Source: Streptomyces sp. GKU 895
Lineage (GTDB): Bacteria; Actinomycetota; Actinomycetes; Streptomycetales; Streptomycetaceae
Length of the DNA: 33,219 nt
Direction: 5' to 3'
Assembly: GCA_002027195.1 (NCBI GenBank)
Contig: MWJO01000095.1
Span: forward strand, 1-33,219
Below are positions 7,420 through 16,749 of this stretch, piece by piece. Both the position numbers and the translations under genes were made by a program. The notes under the pieces were generated by a model that saw nothing but the letters and a program-made list of their open reading frames with translations, was not told the origin of the DNA and searched no databases. Within the stretch, counting starts at the first letter, position 1. The number at the start of each line of letters is the position of its first letter.

Positions 7420-8111
7420 GTGGAAAAAGTACGACTCCTCGTCGTGGACGACGACCCGCCGATCGCCGATCTCGTGGCGACGGTCGCCCGCTACGAGGGC
7501 TGGGAGGCGGTCACCGCGAACTCCGGTGAGGAGGCGCTGAGCCGTGCCGCCGAGTTCCACCCGGACATCGTGGTGCTCGACCTGATGCTGCCCGACCTCG
7601 ACGGCTTCGGGGTCCTGGACCGGCTGCGGCGCTCGGGGACGATGGTGCCGGTGGTGTTCCTCACCGCCCGGGACGCCGTCGCCGACCGGGTGGCGGGGCT
7701 GACCCGGGGCGGCGACGACTACCTGGTCAAGCCGTTCGCGGTCGAGGAGCTGATGGCCCGGCTGCGGACGTCCTGCGGCGGGCCGCGGGCCCCGGCTTCC
7801 AGCGCTCGGTGCTCCGGGTCGCCGACCTCACGATGGACGAGGACACCCGCGAGGTGCGGCGCGGCGGCAAACTGCTCACGCTCACCCCGACCGAGTACGA
7901 GGTGCTGCGCTACCTCATGCGCAAGTCGCCGACCGTGCTGACCAAGGCGCAGATCCTCGACCATGTGTGGGAGTACGGCTTCGGGGGCCGCTCGAACGTC
8001 GTCGAGCTGGTCGTCAGCCGACTGCGCCGCAAGCTCGACGAGACCGGTGACGATCCGCTGATCCAGACCGTACGGGGCTTCGGGTACGTCATCCGGCAGG
8101 CCGCGGAGTGA
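7420..8111 (+). CDS. OmpR/PhoB-family response regulator (one frameshift)
   Basis: A cytoplasmic two-component response regulator. The receiver domain shows the acidic pair VVDDDPP, phospho-acceptor Asp at residue 54 in VVLDLMLPD, Thr in FLTARDAV and Lys about 104 in LVKPF. The C-terminal winged helix has LTPTEYEVLRYLMRKSPTVLTK and VSRLRRKLDE...TVRGFGYVIR. Receiver and effector are in different frames. Restoring one base at 7770-7771 (ACGGTC expected, ACGTC present) gives MARLRTVLRRA and a protein of about 230 residues. The start is either GTG 7420 (chosen, VEKVRLLVVDDD) or in-frame GTG 7402; neither has a good ribosome-binding site. It overlaps the kinase gene by 4 nt (GTGA). Confidence 0.9.
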
Positions 8112-9583
8112 TCGGGCGGCTGCGCTCGGCGTACCGGCGGATGCGGCTCGGCACCCGGCTCGCGCTGGGGCTCGGCGCGCTGGCCCTGGTGGTGTTCGGC
8201 GTCGTGGGCACGGCGCTGACGACGTACATGCGCGACTACCTCTCGGCCCAGCTCAACGATCAGCTGTCGATCGCGCAGGTCGCCCAGTCCAAGAGCATCG
8301 CGGAGTCCGGCGGCCTGGCGGACAAGAAGTACTGGCGCTGGTACTACGCGGTGTACGACGTGCGGAACGGCACCCCGGTGCTGCGCACGCCGGAGGACCC
8401 CACCGACCTGCCGAAGGACGTCGCCGAGTTCACGGCGGTCGCCGAGGCCAAGACCGCCGCCGACACGGACATCACGCGCACCGAGCATCTGGCGGGCGCC
8501 GGTGAGTACCGGCTGCGTGCCTGCGAGGTCGAGCCGGGCGTGATCCTGGTCAGCGCGGCGCCCATGGACGACATCGACGACACCGTCGGGCAGCTGATCA
8601 CGGTCCAGGTCGTCGCGTTCGGCCTGGCCCTGCTGGCGCTGGTGCTGTTCGGCCGGAAGGTGCTGCGGCGCGGGCTGAAACCGCTGAGCGACATGGCGTC
8701 CACCGCACACGGCATCGCCTCGCACGACCTGACCGAGTCGGCGGCCCGGCTGCCGCTGCGCGCCGACCGCAAGGGCGGCGGCCCGGAGGTCGAGGAGCTG
8801 CGGACCGCGTTCAACTCGATGCTGGAGCACATCGACCGCTCCCTCGCGGTGCGTTCGGAGGCCGAGCAGCGGCTGCGCCGGTTCGTCGCGGACGCCTCCC
8901 ACGAGCTGCGGACGCCGCTGATGTCGGTACGGGGCTACGCGGACCTCTTCCAGTACGCCGCCGCCAACGCCCCCGAGGAACGGGACAAGCACCTGGCCCG
9001 GCTCCGGGCCGAGGCGGCCCGCATGGGCGTCCTCCTCGACGACCTGCTGCTGCTCGCCCGCCTGGACGCGGCGGAGGTGGAGACCCCGCTGCGGCCGGCG
9101 GACACGGATCTGGTGACGCTGGTCCAGGACGCGGCGGACGCGTTCCGCGCGGCGCACCCGGACCGGCCGCTGACGCCGGCGGACGGCCCGGCGTCGGTGG
9201 CGGTGCGGGTCGACCCGCACCGCATCCGTCAGGTGCTGGACAACCTCCTCACCAACGCGGCGGTGCACACCCCGGCCGGGACGCCGGTGTGCGTGACGGT
9301 GTCGGCCGGCTCCGGGCGGGCGCGGGTCGAGGTCATGGACTCGGGCCCGGGCATTCCGCCCGCCGACCGGGAGCGGGTCTTCGACCGCTTCTACCGCGTC
9401 GACAAGGCCCGCAGCCGGGACCGCGGCGGCAGCGGCCTCGGTCTCGCCGTGGCCCGCTCCCTGGTGCGGGCGCACGGCGGCACGGTGGAGGTGGCCAGTG
9501 AGCCGGGCAGGACCGTCTTCACGGTGACGCTTCCGCTCGAGCCGGCGACAGCTCCGGTGGACGACGGCCCGGGGCGATCTTGA
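8108..9583 (+). CDS. Two-component sensor histidine kinase
   Basis: A 491-residue membrane kinase paired with the preceding regulator. An N-terminal transmembrane helix (about residues 16-40) is followed by an extracytoplasmic sensor region (about 41-160), a second helix (about 164-183), HAMP, then the dimerisation/phospho-acceptor H-box DASHELRTPL with His 265. The ATPase domain has the N-box RQVLDNLLTNAAVH, DSGPGIPP, and GGSGLGLAVARSLV. The GTG start at 8108 overlaps the regulator stop. Its position divergent from the reductase/FMN-binding/ApbE operon suggests, without proof, that it responds to a redox or metal signal and controls that operon. The gene shows no disruption. Confidence 0.95.
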   Translation: MIGRLRSAYRRMRLGTRLALGLGALALVVFGVVGTALTTYMRDYLSAQLNDQLSIAQVAQSKSIAESGGLADKKYWRWYYAVYDVRNGTPVLRTPEDPTDLPKDVAEFTAVAEAKTAADTDITRTEHLAGAGEYRLRACEVEPGVILVSAAPMDDIDDTVGQLITVQVVAFGLALLALVLFGRKVLRRGLKPLSDMASTAHGIASHDLTESAARLPLRADRKGGGPEVEELRTAFNSMLEHIDRSLAVRSEAEQRLRRFVADASHELRTPLMSVRGYADLFQYAAANAPEERDKHLARLRAEAARMGVLLDDLLLLARLDAAEVETPLRPADTDLVTLVQDAADAFRAAHPDRPLTPADGPASVAVRVDPHRIRQVLDNLLTNAAVHTPAGTPVCVTVSAGSGRARVEVMDSGPGIPPADRERVFDRFYRVDKARSRDRGGSGLGLAVARSLVRAHGGTVEVASEPGRTVFTVTLPLEPATAPVDDGPGRS

Positions 9584-9684
9584 GATCACCCGGGGTCCAC
9601 GCCCCGAAGGGCTGCCGATACCTTGATCCTCCACCTGCGGTGACAGCCCCGTGCTGCCCGCGGCGACCGAGCGCTGGAGGGGAC

Positions 9685-10239
9685 ATGCCTGACACGACCG
9701 TGACCGACCCCGTCACACGGGACCTGCTCGCGGCCTTTGAGAACGTGCGGTTCCGGCTGTTCGAGCGGATGAAGGGCCTGACCGACGCGGAGTACCTCTG
9801 GGAGCCGGTGCCCGACTGCGTCAGCATCCGCCCCGGCGACGACGGCGTCTTCCGCGTCGCCGAGCTCATCCCGCAATCGGGCCCGGAGGAGCCGGACCCC
9901 GTCACGACGATCGCCTGGCGCATCTGGCACATCGGCAGCCTCTGCCTGCGCGGCTATGTGACCTACTTCTTCGAGGACGCCCCCGAGTACGGCGACCGCG
10001 ACGCGTGGCCGGGCACCGCGGAAGAGGGCGTCGCGGCGCTCGCCGAGGACTGGGAGCACTTCATCTCCCGGATCGCGGCCCTCGGCGACAAGCGCCTGCT
10101 GGAGCCGATCGGCATCGGCCCCGGTGGCTGGGCAGACGAGACCTATCTGAAGCTCGCGCTGCACGCTTTCAAGGAGGTCACCCATCACGGCGGCGAGATC
10201 GGCCTGCTGCGCGACCTCTATCTGCGCGAAGGCGTCTGA
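9685..10239 (+). CDS. DinB-superfamily protein
   Basis: A 184-residue protein with the four-helix-bundle look of the DinB/YfiT family. His residues at the usual metal positions are seen in AWRIWHIGSL and in the C-terminal FKEVTHHGGEIGLLRDL. Members include metal-dependent thiol transferases (mycothiol- or bacillithiol-dependent) and many proteins of unknown function; a specific activity cannot be assigned. ATG at 9685 is preferred because GGAGGGG lies just upstream; the frame is open back to 9580, but that part is low-complexity and follows the kinase stop directly. Its 3' end overlaps the convergent LacI gene by 22 nt if that gene's frameshift is corrected. It is separated from the kinase by 101 nt, so cotranscription is possible but unproven. 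Confidence 0.85.
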   Translation: MPDTTVTDPVTRDLLAAFENVRFRLFERMKGLTDAEYLWEPVPDCVSIRPGDDGVFRVAELIPQSGPEEPDPVTTIAWRIWHIGSLCLRGYVTYFFEDAPEYGDRDAWPGTAEEGVAALAEDWEHFISRIAALGDKRLLEPIGIGPGGWADETYLKLALHAFKEVTHHGGEIGLLRDLYLREGV

Positions 10240-11305
10240 TCCGGCGCTCCGGAACTGCGGCGCACGACCAGCTCGACGGGAATCATCGGCCCGCCCCCCG
10301 TCTCGGCGGCTCGGCGCGCCCGTCGATCCGGTCCAGCAGCAGTCGCAGCAGCCGGGTGCCGATCTCCGCGAAGTCGGTCCGCACGGTGGTCAGCGGGGGC
10401 AGGAAGTGGGCGGCCTCGGGGATGTCGTCGTACCCGACGACGCTGATGTCGTCGGGGACGCGGCGGCCCGCCTCGTGGAGGGCGTGGAGCAGCCCGAGGG
10501 CCATCTGGTCGTTGGAGGCGAACACGGCGGTGACGTCCGCACGGCGGGCCAGTTCCCGGCCCAGTGCGTAACCGGACTCTGCGCTCCAGTCGCCGACGAG
10601 CGGCGGATGGATCTCGGCACCGGCCGCCTTCAGCGTGTCCTGCCAGCTGGCCACCCGCTGGTCGGCGGAGGTCCAGCCGGCCGGCCCCGCGATGTGCCAC
10701 ACGGTGGCGTGCCCGAGCTTCAGCAGATGCTCGGTGGCCTGGTGGGCGCCGCCCCGGGAGTCGGCGGTGGCGAGCGGGGTGCCGCCCCTGACCTCGTTCT
10801 CCATGACCACCAGCGGGGTACCGAGCCGGGTCTCGGCCAGCGCCTGCCCCACCCGGTGCTGCGGGGCGAGGGCGATCACCCCGTCCGCGCCCTCGGTGGA
10901 CAGCCGCTGCACCGCCTCGGCGACGGTGGCGTGGTCGGCCGTGTCGTCGAGCGCGATGGAGCTGAGCAGGTAACCGGCCTTCTGCGCGGCGGTGTTGATG
11001 GCGGTGAGGATGCTGGCGGGCCCGTAGCGGGCCGCGTCGAAGGAGATCACCCCGACCATCCGGGTCCGCCCACTGGCGAGCGACCGGGCACTGGCGCTGG
11101 GCCGGTACCCGAGCACCCGCATGGCGTCCCGCACCGCCTGCCGGGTTTCCTCCCGCACGGCAGGATGATCATTGAGCACCCGGGACACGGTCTGCTTGGA
11201 CACCCCCGCCATCCGCGCCACGTCATCCATGACGGGCCGGGCCCCCGCGAAGTTGCGACGACTACGGCCCTTGGGGGCGGGAGAGTCCGCGGGGGGAGGG
11301 CTCAT
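10218..11305 (-). CDS. LacI-family transcriptional regulator (frameshift near C-terminus)
   Basis: A sugar-responsive DNA-binding repressor. The N-terminal helix-turn-helix is MDDVARMAGVSKQTVSRVLN at residues 26-45, with the hinge containing the SARSLASGRT region. The periplasmic-binding-like domain includes TADSRGGAHQATEHLLKLGH, VFASNDQMALGLLHAL and DISVVGYDDIPEAAHFLPPL. As given the frame stops at 10283; restoring one base near 10304 (CCGG for CGG) yields PPETGGGPMIPVELVVRRS, the usual C-terminus, and a stop at 10218. That gives about 362 residues. ATG at 11305 follows GAGGAA by 9 nt. It lies downstream of two GH35 genes and an MFS gene on the same strand, and probably controls them through the palindrome at 16722-16737. 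Confidence 0.92.
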
Positions 11306-11321
11306 CGACGTACTTCCTCTG

Positions 11322-11340
11322 GAGGGGGCCGGGGCCCCTC
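11322..11340 (-). terminator. Short GC-rich hairpin upstream of lacI-family gene
   Basis: GAGGGG and CCCCTC flank a 7-nt loop. It lies between the GH35 gene end and the regulator start on the same strand, so it could attenuate readthrough or sit in the regulator leader. The stem is only 6 bp. Confidence 0.3.
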
Positions 11341-11364
11341 AGCATACGGCTGCGCAACGCCGCC

Positions 11365-11411
11365 AAAGGGGCGCGGGGAACTGCGCGACCAGCCACAACG
11401 AACCCGCACCC
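11365..11411. repeat. Short intergenic repeat of a kind common in Streptomyces genomes
   Basis: The segment around GCGCGGGGAACTGCGCGACC followed by AGCCACAACG closely matches a short sequence that I recall as recurring between genes in many Streptomyces chromosomes. It carries GCGC inverted ends and sits immediately past the stop of the second GH35 gene. No second copy was noticed in this window, so the repeat status rests on memory, not on this sequence. Confidence 0.5.
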
Positions 11412-11417
11412 AACAAC

Positions 11418-13703
11418 TCACCGCACACGCCAACGGCGAATAGTCACGAGCTCCACCCGCTCGATGACAGCCGAACTCCGACTCCCCTCCGCCACATACA
11501 CATCCCCTTCAACTCCCGGCAGAATCCGCACCCGCAGCTCCCCCACCGGCACCCGATCCAGCCCGATGTCCCACACCCGCCCCGAAAAGAACTGATCGGC
11601 AACAAGGACGCCCCCCACATACGCCCGCCCCACATCCCCGGCCCAGTGAATCCGCAACAAGGTCCCGCCAGGCAAGTCATCCGGCAGCGATACGACGTAC
11701 TCAGCAGCCACCGTGTCGAACCACTTGTCCTCAGGCACACTCGCCCGACCCATGACCCCCGTCACCGGCTCAGGCGCAACACCAGCGGCCCGGACAAGAC
11801 GGACGGCGGCCTCCCCGACCGCCCGCCCCTCTCCCAGCTCGAACCGCATGAACACCCCGTCCCGCAACACGGCGTACGACGGCCGTTCGACGGCACTGTG
11901 CACCCGCATCTCTTCCCGGTCGAAGACGACCCCGCCGTCCGCCAGCACCAACCGCTCGGCTCCCCACAGCACACCCCGATACGGCGGTACGAGCCGTAGC
12001 CGCGTCCAGCACGAGCAGCCCCACCCGCTCGCCTCCCTCGCACTCCACCTCGACGAGCGCGTCGTCCCGGCCCGCAGCCCCGTGACCAGCACCCGCCCCC
12101 TCCACGTGGGACACCTCCCCTGACGGGGCGGCGACGGAAGCCGCACCGCTCAGGGCGAGTTCAGGATCGATGCCCTCGACCGCGGCCAGAACCAGCACCA
12201 CCCGCTCCCCCGTCCCCGCACCGTGCACACCGGCTGAGCGGTAGCCCACTCCACCCGCACCCCACCCACGTCCAGCCGCAACGGCCAGCAGAACGAGGCG
12301 CCCGACGGCACCGTCACCGGCACCGACGGGAAGCTCAACTCTCCGTCCGAGAAGCCGACGCTGAACGACGTCCCCGGGTGATCCGGCAACGGCTCGTGCG
12401 GCTGGTGGTTGTTGACGAACAGGAACCCCGCCGTACCGTCCCCGCGCACCGCCCACCGCAACGTCTCCCGGTCGTCCTGCCCCCGCGGCCGCTCCGCCGG
12501 CAGCACGGACTCCATCGGCGCGATCAGATGGCCGAAGTCGGCCAACATCAGGTGCTGGAGCCGGAGTTCGTCGTAGGCCGCCCGGTACTGCCCGTACTCG
12601 CCGAGCGGCGCCTGGAAGTCGTACGTCAGCACGGGCAGGTCGTTCGGATACCCCGTGGCGTGCGATTCCTGGAGGGTCGTCCGCTCCCCCACCGGGTTCG
12701 TGCCGCCGTGGAACATGTAGTACCCCTGCCACACCGACCCGCACCCGATCTTGGTGAGCCCGAGCGCCGCGATGTCGGCGGCGGCCACGCGCGGGCGCCG
12801 GTGGTAGGAGACCGCCATGCCGCCGCCCAACTCACAGGTGGCCCAGGGGAATCGGTCGGCGAGGGCGTCCGGGGCGCTGCCCCGGACGGCGGTCAGCGGG
12901 CGCAGGTCCGCGCCGATGCCCTCGTCGTCGCGCTGGTGGGTGAAGAAGAAGTGCTTGCGGCAGGTGTCGGGCCAGCCGCCGTCGGCCTCGCTCCAGAAGG
13001 TCTCCGGGTAGCCGCCGTAGAGGGGCATCAGTTCGTCGGGCGGGAGCCGGACGCCGCCCCAGGCGGTGGACGTCCACAGCGGGGCGTTGAGCCCGGCCTC
13101 CTGGGCCATGCGCTTGAGGGTGAGGAGGTGGCCGGGCCGGTCGTAGAGCTCGTTCTCGATCTGGATCGCGATGATCGGGCCGCCGTGGGCGCGGTCGAGG
13201 CCGTCGAGCTGTTCTGCGATCGCCGCGTACCAGGGTCGCACCGCGTCCAGGTAGGCCGGGTCGTCGGTGCGTGGCACGCAGTCGCGGGCCAGGACCCAGT
13301 CGGGCAGTCCGCCGTTGCGGACCTCGGCGTGCACCCAGGGGCCGATCCGCGGGATGAAGTCCAGGCCGTGGCGGGCGCAGAGCCCGGCGAAGCGGCGCAG
13401 GTCGCGGTCGCCGTCGAAGCGGATGCGGCCCTCGGCCTCCTCGTGGTGGATCCAGATGACGTAGCTCGCGACGGCCGTCACTCCGCCCGCCTTCATCTTC
13501 AGCAGTTCCTCCTCCCACTCGGCGGCCGGGTAACGGGAGTAGTGGAACTCGCCGGACACCGGGAACCAGGGGCGGCCGCCGCGGGTGAGGCAGCGGCTGG
13601 TGACCTCGATCGGGTCGGGCACGCCGGGCGCGTCGGCGAAGGGCAGATGGCCGGTGAGCGGGGGTGCGGACGCCTCGGGGACGTGTAGGTGGTGGTGGAC
13701 CAT
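11418..13703 (-). CDS. GH35-family beta-galactosidase-like protein, divergent paralogue (two frameshifts)
   Basis: A large predicted glycoside hydrolase. The catalytic TIM barrel spans about residues 30-420, with GEFHYSRYP at the start, PRIGPWVHAEVRNGGLPDWV, acid/base Glu 185 in AIQIENELYD and likely nucleophile Glu 291 in WATCELGGGM. A long beta-rich C-terminal part follows, including YRGVLWGAERLVLADGGVVF and a galactose-binding-like end. ATG at 13703 overlaps the stop of the upstream GH35 gene (TGATG). A one-base loss near 12222-12236 and a one-base gain near 11983 compensate, giving about 761 residues and a stop at 11418. It shares family and active-site plan with its neighbour but little close identity. 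No signal peptide is seen, so it probably acts on imported oligosaccharide. The exact substrate is unknown. Confidence 0.85.
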
Positions 13704-15467
13704 CAGGGGTTCACCGGTCCGAGGTCCGGGGTGTCGGTCAGCCGGGCGCGGGTGTCGGTGGTGGCGTGCAGTTCGAGCAGGATCAGCTCGTTGCCGCCGG
13801 CGCGCAGGACCGGGCCGGGGACGTACAGGGTGTGCTGGGGGCCGCGGTTCCAGTAGCGGCCGAGGTGGAAGCCGTTGATCCAGGCCTGGCCCTTGGTCCA
13901 GCCGGGCAGCGCGAGGAAGGTGTCCGCGGGTTCGGTGACCTCGAAGGCGCCCCGGTGGAAGGCCGGTTCGAAGGCGGTGGCCGCGGCGGAGGGGGCGAAC
14001 GGCACGGCGGTGAGGTCGCCGAGGGCCAGCGGGTGGCAGTCCCAGCCGTGCACGCCGGTGCCGTTGAAGGTGACGGGGCCGAGCAGGCCCTTGGGGGTGC
14101 CGATGCGGGGGCCGTAGTTGACGCCGCCCATGTTCTCGACGAGTACGTCCAGCGTGGCGCCGGCGCGGGGCACGTGGACGGGCAGGGTCTCGTCGTGGCG
14201 TTCGCGTTCGAGGACGCCGACGGGGGCGCCGTCGAGGAACACCTGGGCGCGGTCGCCGACGCCGCCCGCGAAATGCAGCAGACCCTGGCCCGCCGTCGGG
14301 AGGACGGCCCGGTAGAGGGCGTAGCCGGAGGCCAGGCCGAGTTCGTCCATCATCGCCGGGTTCTCGGTGCGCAGGGGTGCGGCGAGGGTGGCGGCGTGCG
14401 GGAGCAGCGGGGCGCGGTGGTCCAACTCGACGGTGAGGGGGGCGAGTTTGGGGGCGGGCGCCGGGGACCGGCTCGTCCGGGACGGGGACGTGGCGGGCGA
14501 TGACCTCGCGGAAGGCGTGGTACTTGGGGCCGGGGTCGCCGGACTCGGTGAGCGGGGCGTCGTAGTCGTAGGAGGTGACGGTGGGCTCGTAGGTGTGGTG
14601 GTGGTTGGCACCGTTGTGGAAGCCGAAGTTGGTGCCGCCGTGGAACATGTAGATGTTGACGGAGGCGCCCGCGGACAGCAGCCGGTCGAGGTCGGCGGCG
14701 GCGTCGGCGGCGCTGCGGGTGTGGTGCGGGCCGCCCCAGTGGTCGAACCAGCCCACCCAGAACTCCGCGCACATCAGCGGGCCTTCGGGCCGGTGGGTGC
14801 GCAGCTCGGCGAGGGCGGCGTCGACCTTGCCGCCGAAGGTGCCGGTGGTGAGGACGCCGGGCAGGCTGCCGGCGGTGAGGTGTTCCTGGTCGACCTGGTC
14901 GCAGGTGAAGAGGAGTTCCTCGACGCCCCTGCTCCGGAAGCCCTGTTCGAGGTGCTTGAGGTAGGCGGTGTCGTTGCCGTAGGCGCCGTACTCGTTCTCC
15001 ACCTGGACGGCGATGACGGCGCCGCCGCGTGCCGCCATGTGCGGGAGCAGCGGGGGCAGCAGCAGGTCGAGGTAGCGGTCGATGGCGGCGGTGAAGCGGG
15101 GGTCGGAGCTGCGCAGCGCGATGTCCGGGTCGGAGGTGAGCCAGCCGGGCAGGCCGCCGCCGTCCCACTCGGCGCAGATGAACGGGCCCGGCCGGAGCAG
15201 GACATGGAGGCCCTCCTGGCGGGCGAGGTCCAGATAGCGGGGCAGGTCGAGGATGCCGTCGAGGACCAACTCACCGTCGGGATCGGGCTGATGGGCGTTC
15301 CAGGGGACGTACGTCTCGACGGTGTTGAGGCCCATCAGTCGGGCCTTGCGCAGCCGGTCGGCCCACTGGTCGGGGTGGACGCGGAAGTAGTGCATGGCGC
15401 CGGAGACGATGCGGAACGGCTCGCCGTGCAGCAGGAATCCGTCGGACGTGGTGGTGAGCGCGGACAT
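13703..15467 (-). CDS. GH35 beta-galactosidase (one frameshift)
   Basis: A retaining beta-galactosidase of family GH35. The barrel starts GFLLHGEPFRIVSGAMHYFR; RPGPFICAEWDGGGLPGWL is the standard family motif. Acid/base Glu 159 lies in VQVENEYGAYG and nucleophile Glu 235 in CAEFWVGWFDHWGG; YMFHGGTNFGF follows. The C-terminal jelly-roll part includes GWTKGQAWINGFHLGRYWN. One extra base in the G4 run at 14463-14466 breaks the frame between PVPDEPV and APAPKLAPLTVEL; bridging gives about 587 residues, the usual bacterial length. ATG at 15467 has a GAAGGGGAG ribosome-binding site. There is no signal peptide, so it likely cleaves galactosides inside the cell after uptake by the MFS protein encoded 28 nt upstream. 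Confidence 0.93.
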
Positions 15468-15495
15468 GCGGGGCTCCCCTTCAGTGCGCGTGAAA

Positions 15496-16713
15496 TCAGT
15501 GCGAGTGGGATCCGTGCGAGTCGGATCCGTGCAAGTCGGATCCGTGCAAGTCGGATCGTGTACTGCGGATGAGCCAGAGCGTCGCGGCCAGGCACAGCGC
15601 CGCGACGCCCCCGAGGAGCAGCGGTACGGCCTCGACGCCGGACCACTCGATGGCCTTGCCGAGCGCCGGTCCGGCCACCACGCCGCCGGCCATCGAGGCG
15701 GCGATGACCAGGGCTCCGGCGCGTCGGGCGCGCGGGGCGGCCCGGTGCAGCCAGGGCAGGCCGGTGGGGAAGATCGGCGCGATGAAGAGGCCGACGCCGG
15801 CGTAGGCGTAGGGCGCCACGTCGCTGAGGGACGCGAGCATCAGACAGATCGTCATGCCGGTGCAGGAGACGGTGATGATGGCCTGGGGCGAGTGTCTGAG
15901 GGCGATCGGGGCGACCAGGAACCGGCCCACCGTCATCATCAGCCAGTACACGGAGGTGGCGGTGGCGGCGGCCCCGGCGCCGTAGCCGACGGTCTCCAGA
16001 TGTGTGGGCTCCCAGCCGCCGACGCCCGCCTCGATGCCGACGTGCAGGACGTAGAGGGCGACGAAGACGCCGAGTACGGAGGCGAGGCTGCGGCCGAGGG
16101 CGCCACCGGCGTCGTAGGTGCCCTCGGACGGCTGCGGGGCCCGGTCCCGCACGCCCTTCAGACACAGCAGCAACGGCAGGTTGGCCAGCGCGAACACGAG
16201 GAACACCGCGGGGTAGTTCCGGGCGCCGACCGCGCCAATGAGGGCCGGGCCGAGGATCGCGCCGACGCCGAAGTGGGCGTTGAGGATGTTCAGCATCGCG
16301 GTGGAGCGGTGGCCGAAGCCGACGGCGAACAGCTGGTTGAGGCCGTAGTCGATACCGCCGAAGCCGAGCCCGGCCAGCAGGGCGGCGGCGAGGGCGAGGG
16401 GCCACTGCGGGGCGAGCGCGAAACCCGCCGCGCCCACGGCCATGAGCAGATACGAGGCCCCGAGGATGCGCCGGTTGCCGATGACCCCGATCCACCGGTC
16501 GAACAGCAGCACCCCACCCACCCCGCCGACGAAGTGCGCGCTCAGCCCCAGCCCGGCGGCCGACGGGGACAGCCCGAACTCCTCGCGGAGGGCGGGGATC
16601 GCCGGGCCGTACAGGGCCTGGAGCACGCCGATCAGCACGAAGCCGACACAGGAGGCGACGACGGCGGCCGGGCTGAACACCGGAGCTTCGACTACACGGG
16701 TCTCTCGCAGCAC
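15496..16713 (-). CDS. MFS transporter with His-rich repetitive tail
   Basis: A major-facilitator-superfamily protein with about twelve hydrophobic segments (for example ASCVGFVLIGVLQALYGPAI, LALAAALLAGLGFGGIDYGL and PVFLVFALANLPLLL-like stretches). It probably imports the sugar or oligosaccharide processed by the two downstream GH35 enzymes, by gene context only. GTG at 16713 is preferred: the frame is open up to 16839, but the extra sequence would run through the promoter and operator. No ribosome-binding site precedes 16713, and the -10 box ends 8 nt before it, which suggests a leaderless transcript. The C-terminus is a hydrophilic tail of repeated SDLHG-like units ending SHSH, encoded by a 15-bp tandem repeat. 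The substrate is not identifiable from sequence. Confidence 0.87.
   Translation of the reverse strand: MLRETRVVEAPVFSPAAVVASCVGFVLIGVLQALYGPAIPALREEFGLSPSAAGLGLSAHFVGGVGGVLLFDRWIGVIGNRRILGASYLLMAVGAAGFALAPQWPLALAAALLAGLGFGGIDYGLNQLFAVGFGHRSTAMLNILNAHFGVGAILGPALIGAVGARNYPAVFLVFALANLPLLLCLKGVRDRAPQPSEGTYDAGGALGRSLASVLGVFVALYVLHVGIEAGVGGWEPTHLETVGYGAGAAATATSVYWLMMTVGRFLVAPIALRHSPQAIITVSCTGMTICLMLASLSDVAPYAYAGVGLFIAPIFPTGLPWLHRAAPRARRAGALVIAASMAGGVVAGPALGKAIEWSGVEAVPLLLGGVAALCLAATLWLIRSTRSDLHGSDLHGSDSHGSHSH
15499..15557 (-). repeat. 15-bp tandem repeat, four copies, encoding a His-rich tail
   Basis: Units close to GTGCAAGTCGGATCC (plus strand) lie at 15499-15513, 15514-15528, 15529-15543 and 15544-15557. 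Unit length is a multiple of three, so copy-number change would alter the tail of the MFS protein by five residues per unit without a frameshift. Confidence 0.92.
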
Positions 16714-16721
16714 GCCAAGAA

Positions 16722-16749
16722 ATGTTACCGGTAACATCCGGACCGTCAA
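16722..16749 (-). promoter_or_regulatory. Promoter with overlapping LacI-type palindromic operator
   Basis: On the minus strand TTGACG (16749-16744) and TAACAT (16727-16722) are separated by 16 nt, a good housekeeping-type promoter. The 16-bp perfect palindrome ATGTTACCGGTAACAT at 16722-16737 covers the -10 box and spacer. A central CG palindrome of this size is typical of LacI-family operators, so the regulator encoded at 10218-11305 would block RNA polymerase directly. The start codon of the MFS gene lies 8 nt past the -10 box. Confidence 0.8.

Noticed and set aside
12150..15467. A single 1105-residue minus-strand frame covering both GH35 genes
   Set aside because: The middle part is out-of-frame translation (Arg/Pro-rich) caused by one extra base near 14463. 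The correct frame ends the first enzyme at 13703, and a separate ATG starts the second.
15499..15557. CRISPR array
   Set aside because: Units are 15 bp without spacers and lie inside a coding frame; no cas genes are present.
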